DNA of 64,000 nucleotides from an uncultured Chthonomonadales bacterium (GCA_938005745.1 CALLMM010000001.1:411248-475247), one strand, 5' to 3'; positions 50,129 to 59,236 are shown, counted from the first letter of the stretch. The notes: generated by a model not told the origin, from the sequence alone. A program made the numbers and translations.

Positions 50129-50187
50129 CGGGCGGCATCCCGCCGCCCGTCCTCTGTGGCCGACTTCCGACATTCGGAGGCTCTGTG

Positions 50188-51201
50188 ATGAACGGACGGG
50201 AACGAGTTCTTGCCTTTCTGGAGGGCAGACCGGTAGACTGCCTGCCCTGTATGCCGATCACCATGCAGTTCGCCTGCGATCTGATCGGCGCGAAGTACTA
50301 CGACTACGCCACCGACTACCGCGTGCTGGTCGAGGGACAGATCCGCGTGGCGGAGCAGTTCGATCTGGACTACGTGAACACGATGTCCGATCCGGGCTGC
50401 GAGGCGTCCGACTGCGGCGCCGCGCTGGTCTATACCGAAAACGCGCCGCCTGCGATGGACGAGTCTCGACCGCTTCTGGAGGACAAAGCGAAGCTGGCGA
50501 CCCTGAAGATCCCCGATCCGACCGCGCCGGGACGCATGAACAACCGGCTGAAGGCGCTGGAGCTGTTACGGGAGCGCGTGGGAGGCGAGAAGCTGATCGA
50601 AGGCTGGATCGAGGGACCGTGCGCGGAGGCGGCGGACCTGCGGGGCATCAACCGGCTGATGCTCGACTTCTTCGATGACCCGGCTTTCGTGCGCGACCTG
50701 TTCGCGTTCGTGGTCGAGATGGAGCTGCGCTTTGCGAAAGAGCAGGCGAAGGCGGGGGCGGAGATCATCGGCATCGGCGACGCCGCCGCCTCGCTGATCG
50801 GTCCGAAGTTCTACCACGAGTTCGTCTGGGGTTACGAAAAGCAGATGGTGGACGGACTCCGGGAGATGGGCGTTCGGTCGCGCCTGCATATCTGCGGCAA
50901 CACCCGGCGGATCCTGAAGGGGATGGGAGAACTGGGCTGCGACATCGTAGACCTGGACTTTCTCTCGCCGATGGACGAGGGACGCGCCGCCATGGGACCG
51001 GATCAGGTTCTTCTGGGCAACATTGACCCGGTGCGCGTCCTGCGCAACGGCTCGCCGGAGGAGGTAACCGGTGCGGTCGCCGCCTGCCATCAGCAAGCCG
51101 CGCCGCGCTTCATCGTCGGTCCGGGCTGCGAAACGCCCCGCGACACGCCGCAAGACAACCTCCGCGCGCTGGTCGCCTATGCGAAGACGCACCAGCCCTG
51201 A
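50188..51201 (+). CDS. UroD-superfamily protein, array member 10 (MtaA-like)
   Basis: 337 residues. The metal site is complete: LHICGNTRRIL near 235 and VGPGCETPRDTPQDN near 312, matching the His-x-Cys and distant Cys of MtaA. It starts MNGRERVLAFLEGRPVD, with GGAGG seven bases upstream of the ATG at 50188. It is directly followed by the corrinoid reactivator gene, supporting a role with a corrinoid protein. A likely acceptor-side methyltransferase. Confidence 0.87.
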   Translation: MNGRERVLAFLEGRPVDCLPCMPITMQFACDLIGAKYYDYATDYRVLVEGQIRVAEQFDLDYVNTMSDPGCEASDCGAALVYTENAPPAMDESRPLLEDKAKLATLKIPDPTAPGRMNNRLKALELLRERVGGEKLIEGWIEGPCAEAADLRGINRLMLDFFDDPAFVRDLFAFVVEMELRFAKEQAKAGAEIIGIGDAAASLIGPKFYHEFVWGYEKQMVDGLREMGVRSRLHICGNTRRILKGMGELGCDIVDLDFLSPMDEGRAAMGPDQVLLGNIDPVRVLRNGSPEEVTGAVAACHQQAAPRFIVGPGCETPRDTPQDNLRALVAYAKTHQP

Positions 51202-51279
51202 TCGCTCCGCACCCCGTCCGCAACCCGGAGAGGCAGGTATACTATCATCACATCACCGGGGAGAAGAGACTCAGAAGCG

Positions 51280-52803
51280 ATGGAGCACACGATCGTTTTG
51301 AAGCCGATGGGCACCGAGATGCGCGCCCCCGCCGGCACGCCGCTGCGCGACCTGCTGTTTGAACAGGGCGTCGAGTTCCCCTGCGGCGGGCGCGGACGCT
51401 GCCGGGGCTGCAAGGTGCGGGTGCTGTCCGGCAGCGTCCGCGTGAATGCCGCGCAGCGGGAGCATCTTTCGCCGAAAGAGATCGCGGACGGCTGGCGGCT
51501 CTCCTGTCAGTGCCTGGTGGAGGACGATCTGGTGATCGAGCTGCGCCAGTGGGACGCCGCCATCCTCGCCAACGACGCGGCGTTCGCCTTCACTCCGCAG
51601 GAGGGCTATGGCATCGCGGTAGACCTCGGAACCACCACGCTGGTAGCGCAGCTTCTCGATCTGACGACCGGGCACGTTCTGGCGGTGAAGACCGCGCTCA
51701 ACCCGCAGGCGCATCACGGCGCGGACGTGATGAGCCGGATCGAGTACGCGGTCGCCGAACAGGGCGCGCCGCTGCTGACCGAGCTGATCCGCCACGAGAT
51801 CGGCAGGCTGATCCACCGCCTCCTTGCCACCGCCAGCCTCGACGGTAGCCGTGTGATCCGCGTGGTGATCGTCGGCAACACCATCATGCACCATCTCTTT
51901 TGCGGCATTGATCTGGAGCCGATGTCGCATGTGCCTTTTGAGCCGGTAGAGGACGGCTTGAAGTCCTTTTCGCCGGCTGAACTGAACTGGACGGAGCTTC
52001 CCGAGACAACCGTCGTGGAGTTTCTGCCCTGTCTAGGCGGCTTTGTGGGGAGCGACATTCTGGCGGGGATCCTCGCCACCGGGCTGCACGAGAGCGAAGA
52101 GATGGTCGGGCTGATTGATCTAGGAACCAACGGCGAGATCGTTCTCGGCAACCGCCGCCGCCTGCTCTGCGCCTCCACGGCAGCCGGTCCCGCCTTCGAG
52201 GGGGCGCGGATCACGATGGGAATGCGCGCCGCCACCGGCGCCATCTATAAGGTGAGCGCGCAGGATCATCGGCTGGTCTGCGAGACGCTGGGGGGAGCCC
52301 CTCCGACGGGCATCTGCGGCAGCGGGCTGGTGGATGCCGCCGCCGCCGCGCTGAATATCGGTCTGCTGCGCCCCACCGGACGCATCGCCAGCCGGGGAGA
52401 CCTGGTGCTGCAGGAGCCGGTGCATCTCACCCAGACCGATATCCGCCAGCTTCAGCTTGCCAAAGGAGCCATCGCCGCCGGAGTGCGCATTCTGCTGAGG
52501 CGGCTGGATGCGACCCACGAAGACATTACCACGGTCTATCTGGCGGGCGCGTTCGGCAACTACGTCAGCCTGATCAGCGCCGCCCGGATCGGTCTGCTGG
52601 CATTCCCGATCGAGCGGGTGCATCCGGTCGGCAACACCGCCCTGCTGGGCGCAAAGATCGCCCTCTTCCATCCCGACCCCGAAGCCCGCGCCTATGCGGA
52701 CCTGCGCCGGCGGATCGAACACTTCTCCCTGCATACCGACCCGGCGTTTCAGGACACCTACGTCGAGGAGATGGCTTTCCCGGAGGAGTCAGGCGTAGTA
52801 TAG
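51280..52803 (+). CDS. Corrinoid activation protein (RACo/RamA-like, ASKHA ATPase)
   Basis: 507 residues. An N-terminal [2Fe-2S] ferredoxin domain (CGGRGRCRGC, then SCQC) is followed by a linker and an ASKHA ATPase-like domain (about 110-490). The latter has GIAVDLGTTTLVAQLLD, VIVGNTIMHHLF, LIDLGTNGEIVLG and GICGSGLVDAAAAAL. RACo proteins use ATP to reduce inactive Co(II) corrinoid proteins to Co(I). This one likely reactivates the MtaC-like protein at 35932. The last 15 bases overlap the convergent gene's end. Confidence 0.92.
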   Translation: MEHTIVLKPMGTEMRAPAGTPLRDLLFEQGVEFPCGGRGRCRGCKVRVLSGSVRVNAAQREHLSPKEIADGWRLSCQCLVEDDLVIELRQWDAAILANDAAFAFTPQEGYGIAVDLGTTTLVAQLLDLTTGHVLAVKTALNPQAHHGADVMSRIEYAVAEQGAPLLTELIRHEIGRLIHRLLATASLDGSRVIRVVIVGNTIMHHLFCGIDLEPMSHVPFEPVEDGLKSFSPAELNWTELPETTVVEFLPCLGGFVGSDILAGILATGLHESEEMVGLIDLGTNGEIVLGNRRRLLCASTAAGPAFEGARITMGMRAATGAIYKVSAQDHRLVCETLGGAPPTGICGSGLVDAAAAALNIGLLRPTGRIASRGDLVLQEPVHLTQTDIRQLQLAKGAIAAGVRILLRRLDATHEDITTVYLAGAFGNYVSLISAARIGLLAFPIERVHPVGNTALLGAKIALFHPDPEARAYADLRRRIEHFSLHTDPAFQDTYVEEMAFPEESGVV

Positions 52804-53805
52804 AAACATCTCGGCGGCGTGCCAGGTGTGCGGAAAAGCCACGCGCTGACGCGCCGCCTCCGGCGAAACCGGCTCCATCCGCCAGTACTCCGCCTCCGAC
52901 GCCCCGCCCTCCCAGGTTAGCGGGAAGTCGTCCACACAGGCGGACATGGGGGGCGGGTCGCCGTAGAAGTGCGCCTCCGCCCAGGCAAGGTAGGGATAGA
53001 GACGACACTCCTCCCGGTTAAATTTCGGTCCGGGAACGTGCGAATCCCGGAAATCCATCCAGAAGAGCGCGCTGTAGGAGTCGTAGACCTCCGGTATCCG
53101 ATAGGGATCGTCCAGCCCCAGCGCGCGCAGCCCGAACTTCATCCACTTCGTCTGATAGACCGGATGGTCGGCGTAGTCGCTCTTGCCCTGCAGATAGTCC
53201 TCTTTCCGAAACGCCTGCGCCGCTTTCAGGATCTCCGGCACCAGCGGGTGATGATGGTCGCAGACCCGCGAGAGGATATAGAGCGCCTGCCCTAAATTGT
53301 CCGCCTCGCTCATCCCAGCATTATTCCGATCGAACACACGACTCAATCCCCGAATCCACGCCTCCGCCAGCCCCAGATTTCCCGTCTTCTCCAGGCAGAT
53401 CAGCATCATCGCGGCGTCGCGATACCAGGGACGCGGATAGACCCACAGATTCGGCACCGGACCGAACGGCATCACGTTGACCAGCAGTTCGCCGTGCAGC
53501 GCCCGCAGCAGCGGGGCGTGAGGATGCCCCTCGAAACGCGGCAGACGCACCGGACTGCGGGTCAGCGGGATACGGTCCCCCCGCTCTGCCAGCCAGACGC
53601 CGGCTTCATCCTCCTCGATCCGCGCCTCTCCGGCAGGCGTCTCCAGCGTAACCCGATACTCGCCCGGCTCGAACCGTTCGGCGCAAGCCTCCCAGCGGCG
53701 CAGACATTCGCCCGTCAGCGCGTCCCGCAGCGCGAAATTCTGATAGAGCAGCTTTCGCCGATGCCCCATCCCGAACAGCGCAAACCTCGATGTCCGTGCG
53801 ATCAT
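52789..53805 (-). CDS. Glycosidase-like protein ((alpha/alpha)6-barrel type)
   Basis: 338 residues, not firmly assigned. The middle region has WVYPRPWYRDAAMMLICLEKTGN and paired helix repeats rich in Trp, Tyr and Asp, as in six-hairpin glycosidases. AEADN-type Asp/Glu pairs (MSEADNLGQALY) could serve as catalytic acids. No signal peptide is visible. A start at ATG 53805 has a weak GGAAGA site; a Met at residue 13 is possible. It is followed upstream by repeat copy C. Confidence 0.55.
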   Translation of the reverse strand: MIARTSRFALFGMGHRRKLLYQNFALRDALTGECLRRWEACAERFEPGEYRVTLETPAGEARIEEDEAGVWLAERGDRIPLTRSPVRLPRFEGHPHAPLLRALHGELLVNVMPFGPVPNLWVYPRPWYRDAAMMLICLEKTGNLGLAEAWIRGLSRVFDRNNAGMSEADNLGQALYILSRVCDHHHPLVPEILKAAQAFRKEDYLQGKSDYADHPVYQTKWMKFGLRALGLDDPYRIPEVYDSYSALFWMDFRDSHVPGPKFNREECRLYPYLAWAEAHFYGDPPPMSACVDDFPLTWEGGASEAEYWRMEPVSPEAARQRVAFPHTWHAAEMFLYYA

Positions 53806-53844
53806 GCGCGATCTTCCGAAAAGATGCTTTCTGAGAGCGTTTCC

Positions 53845-54075
53845 GTCATAAGATTGCTTCGGTCGCTGCGCTCCCTCGCAAGGACAGACAAGGGGTCGCC
53901 TGCTGCCTCCCTCGCAAGGACAGACAAGGGGTCGCCTGCTGCCTCCCTCGCAAGGACAGACAAGGGGTCGCCTGCCGCCTCCCTCGCAAGGACAGACCGG
54001 GAGGCTCGACCGCTGCAGTCACGCGCAACCTGCCCCCAGTCCGTCATTGCGAGCGTCAGCGAAGTAATCTCACTT
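53845..54075. repeat. Dispersed repeat copy C with a 36-bp tandem expansion
   Basis: The AGATTGCTTCG arm at 53851-53861 is followed by CTCCCTCGCA units starting at 53871, 53907, 53943 and 53979, exactly 36 bases apart. An inverted arm (GTCATTGCGAG, near 54042) with AGTAATCTC follows. Because 36 is a multiple of three, it keeps open frames on both strands, encoding SLARTDKGSPAA on plus, but the protein is not credible. Confidence 0.85.
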
Positions 54076-54099
54076 CTACCGGTCAGCCCGCCGTCTCCT

Positions 54100-55440
54100 C
54101 TAAGCGTGAACCTTCTCGATGACCGCCAGCGAGTCGCGGGTCAGGTCGGCAAGCTTCACCTCGTGATAGCCGACGACGCCGGTCTTGAGGGTATCGTGAA
54201 TATGCTCCGTCCAGAAGGCGGGCAGCGCCCTTTTGCCCAGCACGACCCCGACCACGCTGCCGACGGTCGCCCCGTTGCAGTCGGTATCGAAGCAGCCCTG
54301 CACCGCCCGGCAGATAGATCGCCCGTAGTCCAGTTCGCCCCACAGCAGTCCGATAGCGACCAGCATCGCGTTGGAGATGGTATGGCACCAGTCGTGCGCG
54401 CGGTTCTCGTTCCATTTGCCGTGCAGACGCTCCAGTGCCTCGTCGTAGGAGATCCCCTCCGCATGCCACGCCAGCACGGCGCGCACGTCCTCCGCCAGAC
54501 GGCACCGCTCCGGGATCTCTCCCAGTCCCGCCTGAATGATCGTCGGGATGTCGTCCGTCACGTAGGCAGCCGCCAGCATCGCCGCGACCCACATCTCTCC
54601 GTAGATGCCGTTTTTGACATGACTGATGCAGGCGTCCCGCCAAGCGAACTCTGCTGCAAGCTGCGGATCGCCTGGAGCCGCCCAACCGAAGAAGTCTGCC
54701 CGTATCTGCGCCCCGATCCACTCGCGATACGGGTTGCGGAACGATGCCGACAGCGGGGGCGGGATCAGATTGCAGAAGTTGCGGTAGGCGACGCGCTCCG
54801 CCGTGCAGGTGTGCAGGATCGGGATGTCGCTCATCCAGAAGTTGGCGACGTCGGTCGGGGTGAAGTCGCGCCCGTGCCGTTTCAGGATCACCAGACCGCT
54901 GGTAGTGTAGTTGGTGTCGTCGTCCTCCGGCATGAAAGAGACGTCCTCCTTAAACGCCCAGGGGCGCAGGTTGTACTTCTGGCGCACCGCCTCCGGCACG
55001 CTGCGGCTGAAGTAGTCGCTCAGGGGCCAGCGATCGGACTCCTTCAGATAGCCCCACATCCGCTCGCGCCGCCAGCCCTCGACCGGCTTGCCCAGCAGAC
55101 AGCCGCAGCAGCGACCGAGCCACGCGCCGTAGACCTTCTCCTCCAGCAGCGCGTCGCCGCCCGTCCAGCCGGGCAGTTTCGGGCGGTTCTGCGGGCGCGC
55201 CGCCCGAATTCCCTCCAGATCGGAAGGCTCATGATAGGGATAGTCCTCCCGGATCGGCAGCGTGATCGTGCGATCCAGCAGCGCCTGCGCCTGCGGCTGA
55301 TTCGACAGATCCTCCAGATCGAGCGCGCCGACCCGATCAAACTCCTCCTGCACGGAAGCGAGATCGCGTCCCTCCTCCTCGCACTGCTGCCGCTCCGTCT
55401 CCAGATCGGTCTTCGAAATATAGAGCCAGATATGTTTCAT
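54100..55440 (-). CDS. ADP-ribosylglycohydrolase family protein
   Basis: 446 residues. Residues 100-446 match the ARH/DraG family: GAWLGRCCGCLLGKPVEG, EDDDTNYT where the usual sequence is GDDT, and FDTDCNGATVGSVVG, the magnesium-binding Asp pair. The family removes ADP-ribose from proteins or other acceptors. The first 90 residues are acidic and helical, with no recognised domain. It is co-transcribed with the OYE-type gene 11 bases upstream. Possible roles are a sugar-nucleoside hydrolase or a general dehydratase-like activity known in distant members. Confidence 0.86.
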   Translation of the reverse strand: MKHIWLYISKTDLETERQQCEEEGRDLASVQEEFDRVGALDLEDLSNQPQAQALLDRTITLPIREDYPYHEPSDLEGIRAARPQNRPKLPGWTGGDALLEEKVYGAWLGRCCGCLLGKPVEGWRRERMWGYLKESDRWPLSDYFSRSVPEAVRQKYNLRPWAFKEDVSFMPEDDDTNYTTSGLVILKRHGRDFTPTDVANFWMSDIPILHTCTAERVAYRNFCNLIPPPLSASFRNPYREWIGAQIRADFFGWAAPGDPQLAAEFAWRDACISHVKNGIYGEMWVAAMLAAAYVTDDIPTIIQAGLGEIPERCRLAEDVRAVLAWHAEGISYDEALERLHGKWNENRAHDWCHTISNAMLVAIGLLWGELDYGRSICRAVQGCFDTDCNGATVGSVVGVVLGKRALPAFWTEHIHDTLKTGVVGYHEVKLADLTRDSLAVIEKVHA

Positions 55441-55451
55441 GGATGTCTCCT

Positions 55452-56921
55452 TTACTCGCGGGCGGCGCGTTTGATCTGCGCCAGACGCTTCGCATGGTCG
55501 CTGCGTTTATAGTAGGGATCGAGCGGGTAGCAGCCGGAAGGCAGTCCGTTGCGCGGCGCGGTGGTACAGTCGCTGAAGGTGCGGCAGAGACGTTTCGTCT
55601 GGATCGGACTGCCCTGCAGGATATCGCGGGGCAGCTCGGGATAGGAGAGGATCACCCGTCCCAGCCCCACAAAATCCGCCCACCCCTCGCGCACCACCCC
55701 CTGCGCCACATGCGGCAGAAACTCCTGCAGGTAGGAGTAGGCGGTTCCGACAAACGTCATTTCGGGGAACATCTGCTTGAGATACCAGGTGACGAAGACC
55801 TGCCGCGCTACGCCGACCAGCGGGTCCTCCGGCGGAAGGTAGCCGTCCGACGGAGGATAGAGCGCGGGACGCTGAATGTGCGGATTGTAGTAGGGACTGC
55901 CCGCCGTCAGGTTGACGAGCGTAATATCCAGGCTCTGCAGTATCTCCAGAAACTGAATCGTCTCCGTCAGATCGAGATCGGTCGGCTGATCGGGATTGAC
56001 GCCGAAGGCGTAGCGATATGGCATACAGTCGCAGTAGTTCTCGTAGATGCCGGGACCGGGCCTGCCGGGCAGCGACTGCTCGGGGTCGGGGCGATAGGGC
56101 ACCAGGTCGAACGCGCTCAGGCGCACCGCAACGGGCAGTCCCGGGGCTTCGGCGCGAATGGCAGCCGTCGTCTCCCGCAGAAACCGCGTCCGATTCTCCA
56201 GCGAGCCGCCAAACTCCCCCTCGCGGGTGTACGCGCTCAGAAACTCATGTCCTAGATAGCCGTGACAGTGCTTGAGGTCCACGAAGTCGAAGCCCGCCGC
56301 CTGCGCGGTCTTTGCGGCGCGGGCGAAGTCGGCGATCAGGGCGCGTATCTCCCCGTCGTCCAGCGTCGGATAGTCCGGCGGAATACCGAACTTCCGATCC
56401 AGGATCGGATGATGATAGAGGATCACCGGCTCCATCTTCGGTCCGTTGGGACGACAGAACCGCCCGGAGTGGGTCAACTGCAGCCCGATCAGCAGATCCT
56501 CCGCGCCTCCCATCGCGTCGCGATGCGCCTGTATCAGCGTCTCGCGCAGAAGCGACAGGTCTTCGAGGCTGTGGTCGTGCAGAAAGAGCTGGTTGGGGTT
56601 GGCGCGCCCCGCATGGCGCACGGCGAACGCCTCGCCTCCCCAGATCAGCTTTGCGCCGCTCTCCCCGAAGCGCCGCCATCGGCGCAGCAGGCTCTCCGTC
56701 GGTCTGCCGTCCGGGGTGGCGTCCCATCCCTCCATCGGCTGCACCGCAAAGCGGTTTCCCGTCGTCCGCCCCAGCAGGCTGCAGGGACGGCTCAGAGGGG
56801 ATTGCGGCGCGCTGAGCAGCGTCTCATCGCACGGCATCGCGATCCCCAGAGTCTCCAGATAGTCGCGAAAGGCGGCGACATCCGGCAGCGTCGCCAGTCT
56901 GACGTAGTCTCCGTCAGCCAT
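55452..56921 (-). CDS. NADH:flavin oxidoreductase (Old Yellow Enzyme family)
   Basis: 489 residues, longer than typical OYE (about 370). FMN-binding TIM barrel motifs are [45 protein letters not shown], and GREL-like [14 protein letters not shown]. The Tyr/His pair at the active site is probably in the [10 protein letters not shown] segment. The C-terminal 35 residues carry extra Cys (RTFSDC, GCYPLD). Substrate unknown. First gene of a two-gene unit with the ADP-ribosylglycohydrolase. Confidence 0.88.
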   Translation of the reverse strand: MADGDYVRLATLPDVAAFRDYLETLGIAMPCDETLLSAPQSPLSRPCSLLGRTTGNRFAVQPMEGWDATPDGRPTESLLRRWRRFGESGAKLIWGGEAFAVRHAGRANPNQLFLHDHSLEDLSLLRETLIQAHRDAMGGAEDLLIGLQLTHSGRFCRPNGPKMEPVILYHHPILDRKFGIPPDYPTLDDGEIRALIADFARAAKTAQAAGFDFVDLKHCHGYLGHEFLSAYTREGEFGGSLENRTRFLRETTAAIRAEAPGLPVAVRLSAFDLVPYRPDPEQSLPGRPGPGIYENYCDCMPYRYAFGVNPDQPTDLDLTETIQFLEILQSLDITLVNLTAGSPYYNPHIQRPALYPPSDGYLPPEDPLVGVARQVFVTWYLKQMFPEMTFVGTAYSYLQEFLPHVAQGVVREGWADFVGLGRVILSYPELPRDILQGSPIQTKRLCRTFSDCTTAPRNGLPSGCYPLDPYYKRSDHAKRLAQIKRAARE

Positions 56922-57088
56922 ACTCTTCTCTCTCTGTCCGCTCGCGGCGGAACGCGCTCCTTTTGTTCCCGACGCCCAGCAGATGCGCCGGTTATGATGA
57001 GTATACCCGTTGCGCCGCCGAATGACAGGAGCGGGTCTCTCTGCAGGGAAAATACCGATCTATTGCGCGGGAAACGCCGATCCCGGCG

Positions 57089-57118
57089 TTGACAGGGCGA
57101 ATGGCGCTGTGGTATGGT
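57089..57118 (+). promoter_or_regulatory. Likely promoter for greA
   Basis: TTGACA (57089-57094) and TATGGT (57113-57118) with an 18-base spacer, about 88 bases before the greA start. Confidence 0.7.
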
Positions 57119-57205
57119 ATGCGGATGAGTTAGCGAAGGAGTGCGCCGGCGCGGACCGCGCCGACCCGCGCTGCCGATAGACCTTCAAAGGAGTGAACAC
57201 GCCGG

Positions 57206-57685
57206 ATGCCGGAGGAGATTATCCTGACGGAGAGCAGTTACCGTCAATTGCAGCAGGAGTTGGAGTACCTCAAAACGGTGAAGCGCGCAGAGATCGCCGA
57301 GGCGCTGCGAAAAGCGCGCGCGTATGGCGATCTTTCCGAAAACTTCGAGTATCAGGCGGCGCGGCGCGATCAGGGCATTCTCAACGGACGCATCGCCGAG
57401 ATGGAACACACGCTGGAGGTCGCCCGGGTGGTTCCCGACGACACGGAATCGGGAGACGGCGGTGCGGCGCTCGGCTCGGTGGTGATGGTGCGCGATCTGG
57501 ACTCGGATGACGAGTGGGAGTACACGCTGGTGGACAGGGTTCAGGCGGATCCGATCAACGACCGCATCTCGGTGCAGTCGCCGGTCGGGCAGGCGCTGCT
57601 GAACAGAAAAGTGGGAGAGATTGTCGAGATTCAGGTGCCCTCGGGGAAGGCGCGCTACGAGATCCTGGCGATCCGGCGCGAATAG
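57206..57685 (+). CDS. greA: Transcription elongation factor GreA
   Basis: 159 residues, standard length. It enters the RNA polymerase channel and helps backtracked RNA to be cut. The coiled-coil tip reads GDLSENFEYQAARRDQ with the acidic Asp and Glu needed for cleavage. The C-terminal FKBP-like domain has VGQALLNRKVGEIVEIQVPSGK. An AAAGGAG site precedes the ATG. Expressed alone from its own promoter. Confidence 0.97.
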   Translation: MPEEIILTESSYRQLQQELEYLKTVKRAEIAEALRKARAYGDLSENFEYQAARRDQGILNGRIAEMEHTLEVARVVPDDTESGDGGAALGSVVMVRDLDSDDEWEYTLVDRVQADPINDRISVQSPVGQALLNRKVGEIVEIQVPSGKARYEILAIRRE

Positions 57686-57700
57686 CGCCACAATAAAGAA

Positions 57701-57733
57701 GCGGCGGCAGTCAGAGACGCCTGCTGCCGCCGC
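57701..57733 (+). terminator. Terminator-like hairpin after greA
   Basis: GCGGCGGCAG (57701-57710) pairs with CTGCCGCCGC (57724-57733) around a 13-base loop, 15 bases after the greA stop. No T run follows. Confidence 0.65.
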
Positions 57734-57827
57734 CTGCTAACAAGGACTAGCGACTCTCCCAGAAGCCGATCATCTTTCTCGGATCAGCCCAGTGACTCGT
57801 GAAACGATACTACTCGGGAACAAGTGA

Positions 57828-57958
57828 CGCCCTGTAGCTTTTTCAGAGGTCCGTTCGTGCATCACTCCCCCTGCGATAGGCGAAGAGTAACAGGGCGCTT
57901 CCGGAACCATCGCCATCTCAGTGTTACTCTTAGCAGCACGTCAAAACAGGAGTGATGC
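57828..57958 (+). promoter_or_regulatory. Nested inverted repeats with alternative pairing
   Basis: A perfect 10-bp outer stem (57859-57868 with 57949-57958) encloses a perfect 10-bp inner stem (57883-57892 with 57922-57931). CGCCCTGT (57828-57835) can instead pair with ACAGGGCG (57890-57897), which would break the inner stem. The outer right arm covers AGGAGTGATG, a ribosome-site-like and start-like sequence. It looks like a structured RNA or a small mobile element. Confidence 0.5.
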
Positions 57959-58065
57959 CTTCCCAATCTCCTCAGTTCACTTATATTGCATATACCGTGC
58001 CAAATGTTCCGCCTGTAGACATTACCGGGATTTTTTTCTTTTTGTTACCACCTAGAGTTTATCGG

Positions 58066-58674
58066 ATGACCGAAACGCGCCCCGACGCCCTCACAGAACT
58101 GGTTCGGATTCTGCGCGAACAGCTCACGCGCAAGGATGAGCGAATCGCCAATCTGGAGACGCTGCTCAAAGAGGCAAATCTGCGTCTGGAGGAGCAGCAG
58201 CGTCTGCTGGAGTATCTGCTGGGCAGGGAGAACACGGCGCACAGTGCGCCGACAGCTGCGCATCCTCCTCTGCCGGCGAAGCAAAGCGCGCCGCCAGCCC
58301 CTCCGTCCTCCCCGCTCCCCGCACACCCGCAGGCAGTCGCCCCGGAGCCTCCCGTCTCATCGGCTCACCCGGAGCCTCCCGTCTCATCGGCTCTGTCGGA
58401 AGAGACGGAGCAAGCCGGCTCCCCGACGCAGGAGCGTCCGCTGATCCCTCTCTCCGCCCTGATCTCCCCGATCCCCGGCATGGACGAGATGATCCAGGCG
58501 ACAGCGGAGCAGGTGATCTCCGCCGCCCAGAGCGCGGAAGCGTCCTCCGCCGATGGCGAAGAGCAGCGCGAAATCACGGCGCGTTTCCACCGCGATCAAC
58601 TGCGCAAAGGTCACCGTGAGCATGAGGCGCGCAAACGCGGTCTCTGGCGCAGGTTTTTCTCCCGCCCGGAATAG
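58066..58674 (+). CDS. Coiled-coil protein with proline-rich linker
   Basis: About 202 residues from the ATG at 58066; a GTG/ATG pair at 57952-57957 is in frame but lies in AT-rich, non-coding-like sequence. Residues 5-60 form a heptad-rich coiled coil (LVRILREQLTRKDERIANLE). Residues 70-130 are Pro/Ala/Ser-rich with a 9-residue tandem repeat (PEPPVSSAH). The tail is basic (RKGHREHEARKRGLWRRFF). No membrane segment or known domain. Possibly an adaptor or nucleic-acid-associated protein; function unknown. Confidence 0.6.
   Translation: MTETRPDALTELVRILREQLTRKDERIANLETLLKEANLRLEEQQRLLEYLLGRENTAHSAPTAAHPPLPAKQSAPPAPPSSPLPAHPQAVAPEPPVSSAHPEPPVSSALSEETEQAGSPTQERPLIPLSALISPIPGMDEMIQATAEQVISAAQSAEASSADGEEQREITARFHRDQLRKGHREHEARKRGLWRRFFSRPE
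58342..58394. repeat. 27-bp tandem repeat within the coiled-coil gene
   Basis: Two nearly identical 27-bp units (starting 58342 and 58369) encode PEPPVSSAH and PEPPVSSAL. The frame is kept. Confidence 0.8.
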
Positions 58675-59236
58675 AGAACTCCTCCCGATCCCCGAACGCT
58701 CCTCACCCGACGCTCCGTGATTATCCCGCCGCGTCTCCTTCGCCGGACACATGCCGCGTCCGTCCGGACGGGCTGCTCTCCCCGACCTCCCGGTCTTCCG
58801 AAAAAACTAGTAGATATGACTGATATTTTTTGTAACAGATAAATCAAAAAAGCTCTTATAATTTTAGAAGGGATTGCGCAGCGGATACCCGAATATGGAT
58901 CAGGAACTGCTCGACTTCTGAGCGTCTATTCGGAACGTAAACTGTACAAGCCCTATCTCACTGCGTTTCCCTTTAGCGGTCCGGGATACAGAAGCCTGCG
59001 GACGCGCCGCTATTCGCCCGCGCCTCTCTGTTCCGAGGAGACAGGATCGCTGAAAAACGTCAGAATGCTGCAAGGTAACTAATACATTTCCGCTCGCTAC
59101 GTGACAACCGACTGAATATGCCTCTGCTGACGGGTTCTGACGGCATCTTTCAGGCTGCGCGCCATGCAGATCGGAAACACCATCGGTCATGCATTCGGAC
59201 ACCCCTTGCCGTTCGAATGACTCAAGGAGACCGTCT
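58675..59236. other. Long intergenic region with an AT-rich core
   Basis: About 560 bases. From 58800 to 58880 the DNA is strongly AT-rich with a TATAAT-like box at 58857-58862, but no matching -35 box at normal spacing. A tiny frame at 58894-58920 would encode MDQELLDF. I see no other clear feature; a minus-strand open frame at 58900-59202 has no recognisable features. Confidence 0.4.

Larger units (their letters stand above)
57686..58065. other. Intergenic region between greA and the coiled-coil gene
   Basis: About 380 bases. The first third holds the greA hairpin, the middle the nested inverted repeats, and the last 110 bases are AT-rich with TATATTGCATATA-type sequence, possibly a promoter for the next gene. 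No RNA gene is recognised. Confidence 0.5.

Noticed and set aside
54100..55440. Link between the ADP-ribosylglycohydrolase and the TIR cassette
   Set aside because: Both relate to ADP-ribose chemistry, but they are about 45 kb apart on separate transcripts, so no functional link is supported.
57734..57860. Possible tRNA or known riboswitch after greA
   Set aside because: No acceptor stem, T-arm GTTC pattern or known riboswitch core could be built; only the inverted repeats are supported.
58900..59202. 100-residue minus-strand open frame in an intergenic region
   Set aside because: No ribosome site, no recognisable features and uneven composition. It could be real but I cannot support it.
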